From positions 470,158-534,157 of the forward strand of contig NZ_NIOF01000003.1 in assembly GCF_002205645.1 (NCBI RefSeq): a DNA stretch of 64,000 nt. The letters are read 5' to 3'. Of this stretch, positions 63,901 to 64,000 are shown piece after piece (the first letter of the stretch is position 1; each line of letters opens with the position of its first letter). Made by a program: the position numbers and the translations under genes. The notes beneath the pieces are model-generated. The model was given only the letters and a program-made list of their open reading frames with translations, searched no databases and was not told the origin of the DNA. The stretch is from Roseateles aquatilis (GTDB lineage: Bacteria; Pseudomonadota; Gammaproteobacteria; Burkholderiales; Burkholderiaceae_C).

Positions 63901-64000
63901 CAGCAACTCCGACAAGGTCACCAAGGACGCCACGCTGAGCATCTCCGGTCTGGAGACGGGTGCGACCTGGGAGTACAGCTCAGACGGTAGCCGCTGGACG
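60953..64000 (+). CDS. Large Ig-like-repeat adhesin (partial, continues beyond window)
   Basis: One uninterrupted frame of 1016 codons runs from the ATG at 60953 to the window edge, so the protein is much longer than 1016 residues. Residues 1-95 are polar and disordered. Residues 105-142 form a Gly/Ala/Val-rich segment (VGWVAPVVGGLGLAGAAAAATGG) like the N-terminal segment of BapA/LapA-type adhesins, then tandem Ig-like repeats begin. No Sec signal is seen, so type I secretion is likely. Cysteine is nearly absent. Such proteins promote biofilm and surface attachment. The C-terminal secretion signal and the exporter genes lie outside. Confidence 0.85.
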   Translation, partial: MNTSSIASKKSSVSRVVPTAQGQAVSASAQTARRALRRDGVDEDLENPGPQEQQDSAVQTNAEPAANAEEATVGNDLPQAANVGTSDLGAGVGNDAIGLGAQASGATGATGVAGVAGGAGVGWVAPVVGGLGLAGAAAAATGGASRKDSSKPVDADIDNVTKDTHVDAPTGKTDGDTPGLINKNGSVKVGGIEPDAKWDYSLDGGKTWTPGNADAIGANDLDEGKNTIILRQTDKAGNVATATIEVTKDTQVEAPTCSTDGDTPGVINKNGSVTVGGIESDAKWDFSLNGGKTWTPGSGDRIGAGDLDEGMNALTIRQTDKAGNVATAMFDVVKDTQVNAPTVSIDSVVPGVVNKDGKVTVGGIEPGAKWDYSLDGGRTWTQGVGGTIPTAVLDEGDNSLHVRQTDQAGNVAADVVHVRKDTQIETLSATTSTGAAINNEGSVIVAGVEAGAHWEYSLDSGASWMPGYGRSISAGVFGGDGDKSVLVRQTDAAGNISAAASFTFTLDTTAPAAPSVSLVNDSGFSNVDKITRDATLNVAGLETGASWEYSQDDGATWVNGSDSFISASVLIGDGIKSILVRQTDVAGNTSAAASITFTLDTAAAAAPAVSLTNDSGFSHADQVTSDAALTISGLEAGTSWEYSLDNGVTWNTGSGSSIPARVFIGDGDKSVQVRQTDAAGNASAVSTFTFTLDTAAPAPPSVSLTNDSGSSNSDKVTSDAALSVSGLETGATWEYSADGSHWTIGSGSSIPASAFDGDGSKRIQVRQTDAAGNTSTASSVVFTLDTAAPAAPSVFLTSSNDTLTKDAALSVSGLETGAVWEYSLNGGTTWIFGSGSTIPASAFSGDGDKSVQVRQTDVAGNTSDASTFTFTLDTAAPAAPSVSLTHDSGSSNFDKVTKDASLSVSGLETGATWAYSLDSGTTWIDGSGSSIPASVFSGDGEKSVQVRQTDPTGNTSAVASFTFTLDTAAPAAPSMSLTNDAGSSNSDKVTKDATLSISGLETGATWEYSSDGSRWT
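61436..62467 (+). repeat. Class A adhesin repeats: four units of 86 codons
   Basis: Four consecutive units of exactly 258 bases begin at 61436, 61694, 61952 and 62210. Each starts with K-D-T-x-[VI] and carries the pattern VGGIE..AKWDYSLDGGKTW and RQTDKAGNVA. The fourth is a hybrid: it begins like class A (KDTQIE) but ends like class B (ASFTFTLDT). Confidence 0.9.
62468..64000 (+). repeat. Class B adhesin repeats: units of 88-93 codons
   Basis: Units begin at LDT at 62468, 62747, 63026, 63302, 63566 and 63845. Lengths are 279, 279, 276, 264 and 279 bases, and the last is cut by the window. The pattern is LDTAAPAAPSVSLTNDSGS, then LSVSGLETGATWEYS and GSSIPASVFSGDGDKSVQVRQTDAAGN. The unit at 63302 lacks five residues of the inter-domain linker. 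Confidence 0.92.

Noticed and set aside
60953..64000. Several 80-325-residue open frames on the minus strand and in other plus frames opposite the adhesin
   Set aside because: They follow the same repeat period as the plus-strand frame, have no ribosome sites and show repetitive translations. They are by-products of high GC and repeat structure.
1..64000. CRISPR arrays, insertion sequences, transposases, prophage or plasmid genes
   Set aside because: No regular direct repeats with unique spacers and no transposase, integrase or phage structural proteins were seen; the only tandem repeats are inside the adhesin gene.

Overview
This is high-GC chromosomal DNA of a betaproteobacterium in the order Burkholderiales, probably close to Roseateles/Mitsuaria (Sphaerotilaceae). 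That placement is an inference from gene order and protein style: exbB-exbD-lpxK, ccoS-ccoNOQP-ccoG-fnr-hemN, cysS-alkA-accA-tilS-lysC-tRNA-Ser, and an HU protein with a Lys/Ala tail. No species marker such as 16S rRNA is present.

Layout. 1-4.6 kb: lpxK (cut by the window edge), exbD and exbB on the minus strand, then xseA, sodB and a DUF192 protein. 4.6-15.5 kb: a microaerobic respiration block with ccoI, ccoS, ccoNOQP (cbb3 oxidase), ccoG, a short FixH-like protein, the oxygen sensor fnr, oxygen-independent hemN and a DsbD_2/TauE-like membrane protein. An FNR box lies at class II spacing upstream of ccoN. 15.6-20.3 kb: icd, a cold-shock protein and the ATGA-coupled clpS-clpA. 20.4-30.2 kb: mtfA, lpxH, two cyclophilins and a TPR protein on the minus strand; cysS, a 3-methyladenine glycosylase, accA, tilS, lysC and tRNA-Ser(GCU) on the plus strand.

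30.3-43.7 kb is mixed metabolism: PaiB-like protein, ETF-ubiquinone oxidoreductase, OsmC, SDR, YceH, thioesterases, an odd SGNH-like protein with a histone-like tail, an exported cyanophycinase-like peptidase, a B12-binding radical SAM enzyme, HU, a PAS-LuxR regulator and the CoA-transferase pair scoAB behind a palindromic TACGTA operator. 43.9-50.6 kb holds two tandem copies of a DUF1800 lipoprotein plus DUF1501 Tat protein pair. 50.9-56.7 kb: a LuxR-type regulator, phoD, dsbB, ridA and comEC.

56.7-58.3 kb contains a D12-class DNA adenine methyltransferase joined by an ATGA overlap to an 8-oxoguanine-glycosylase-like HhH protein, with a perfect 10-bp inverted repeat at the methylase start. 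This is the best candidate for an undescribed functional pair. An S46 dipeptidyl-peptidase follows. The window ends inside a very large repeat adhesin (60953 to beyond 64000), one uninterrupted frame of 1016 codons with 86-codon and about 93-codon Ig-like repeats.
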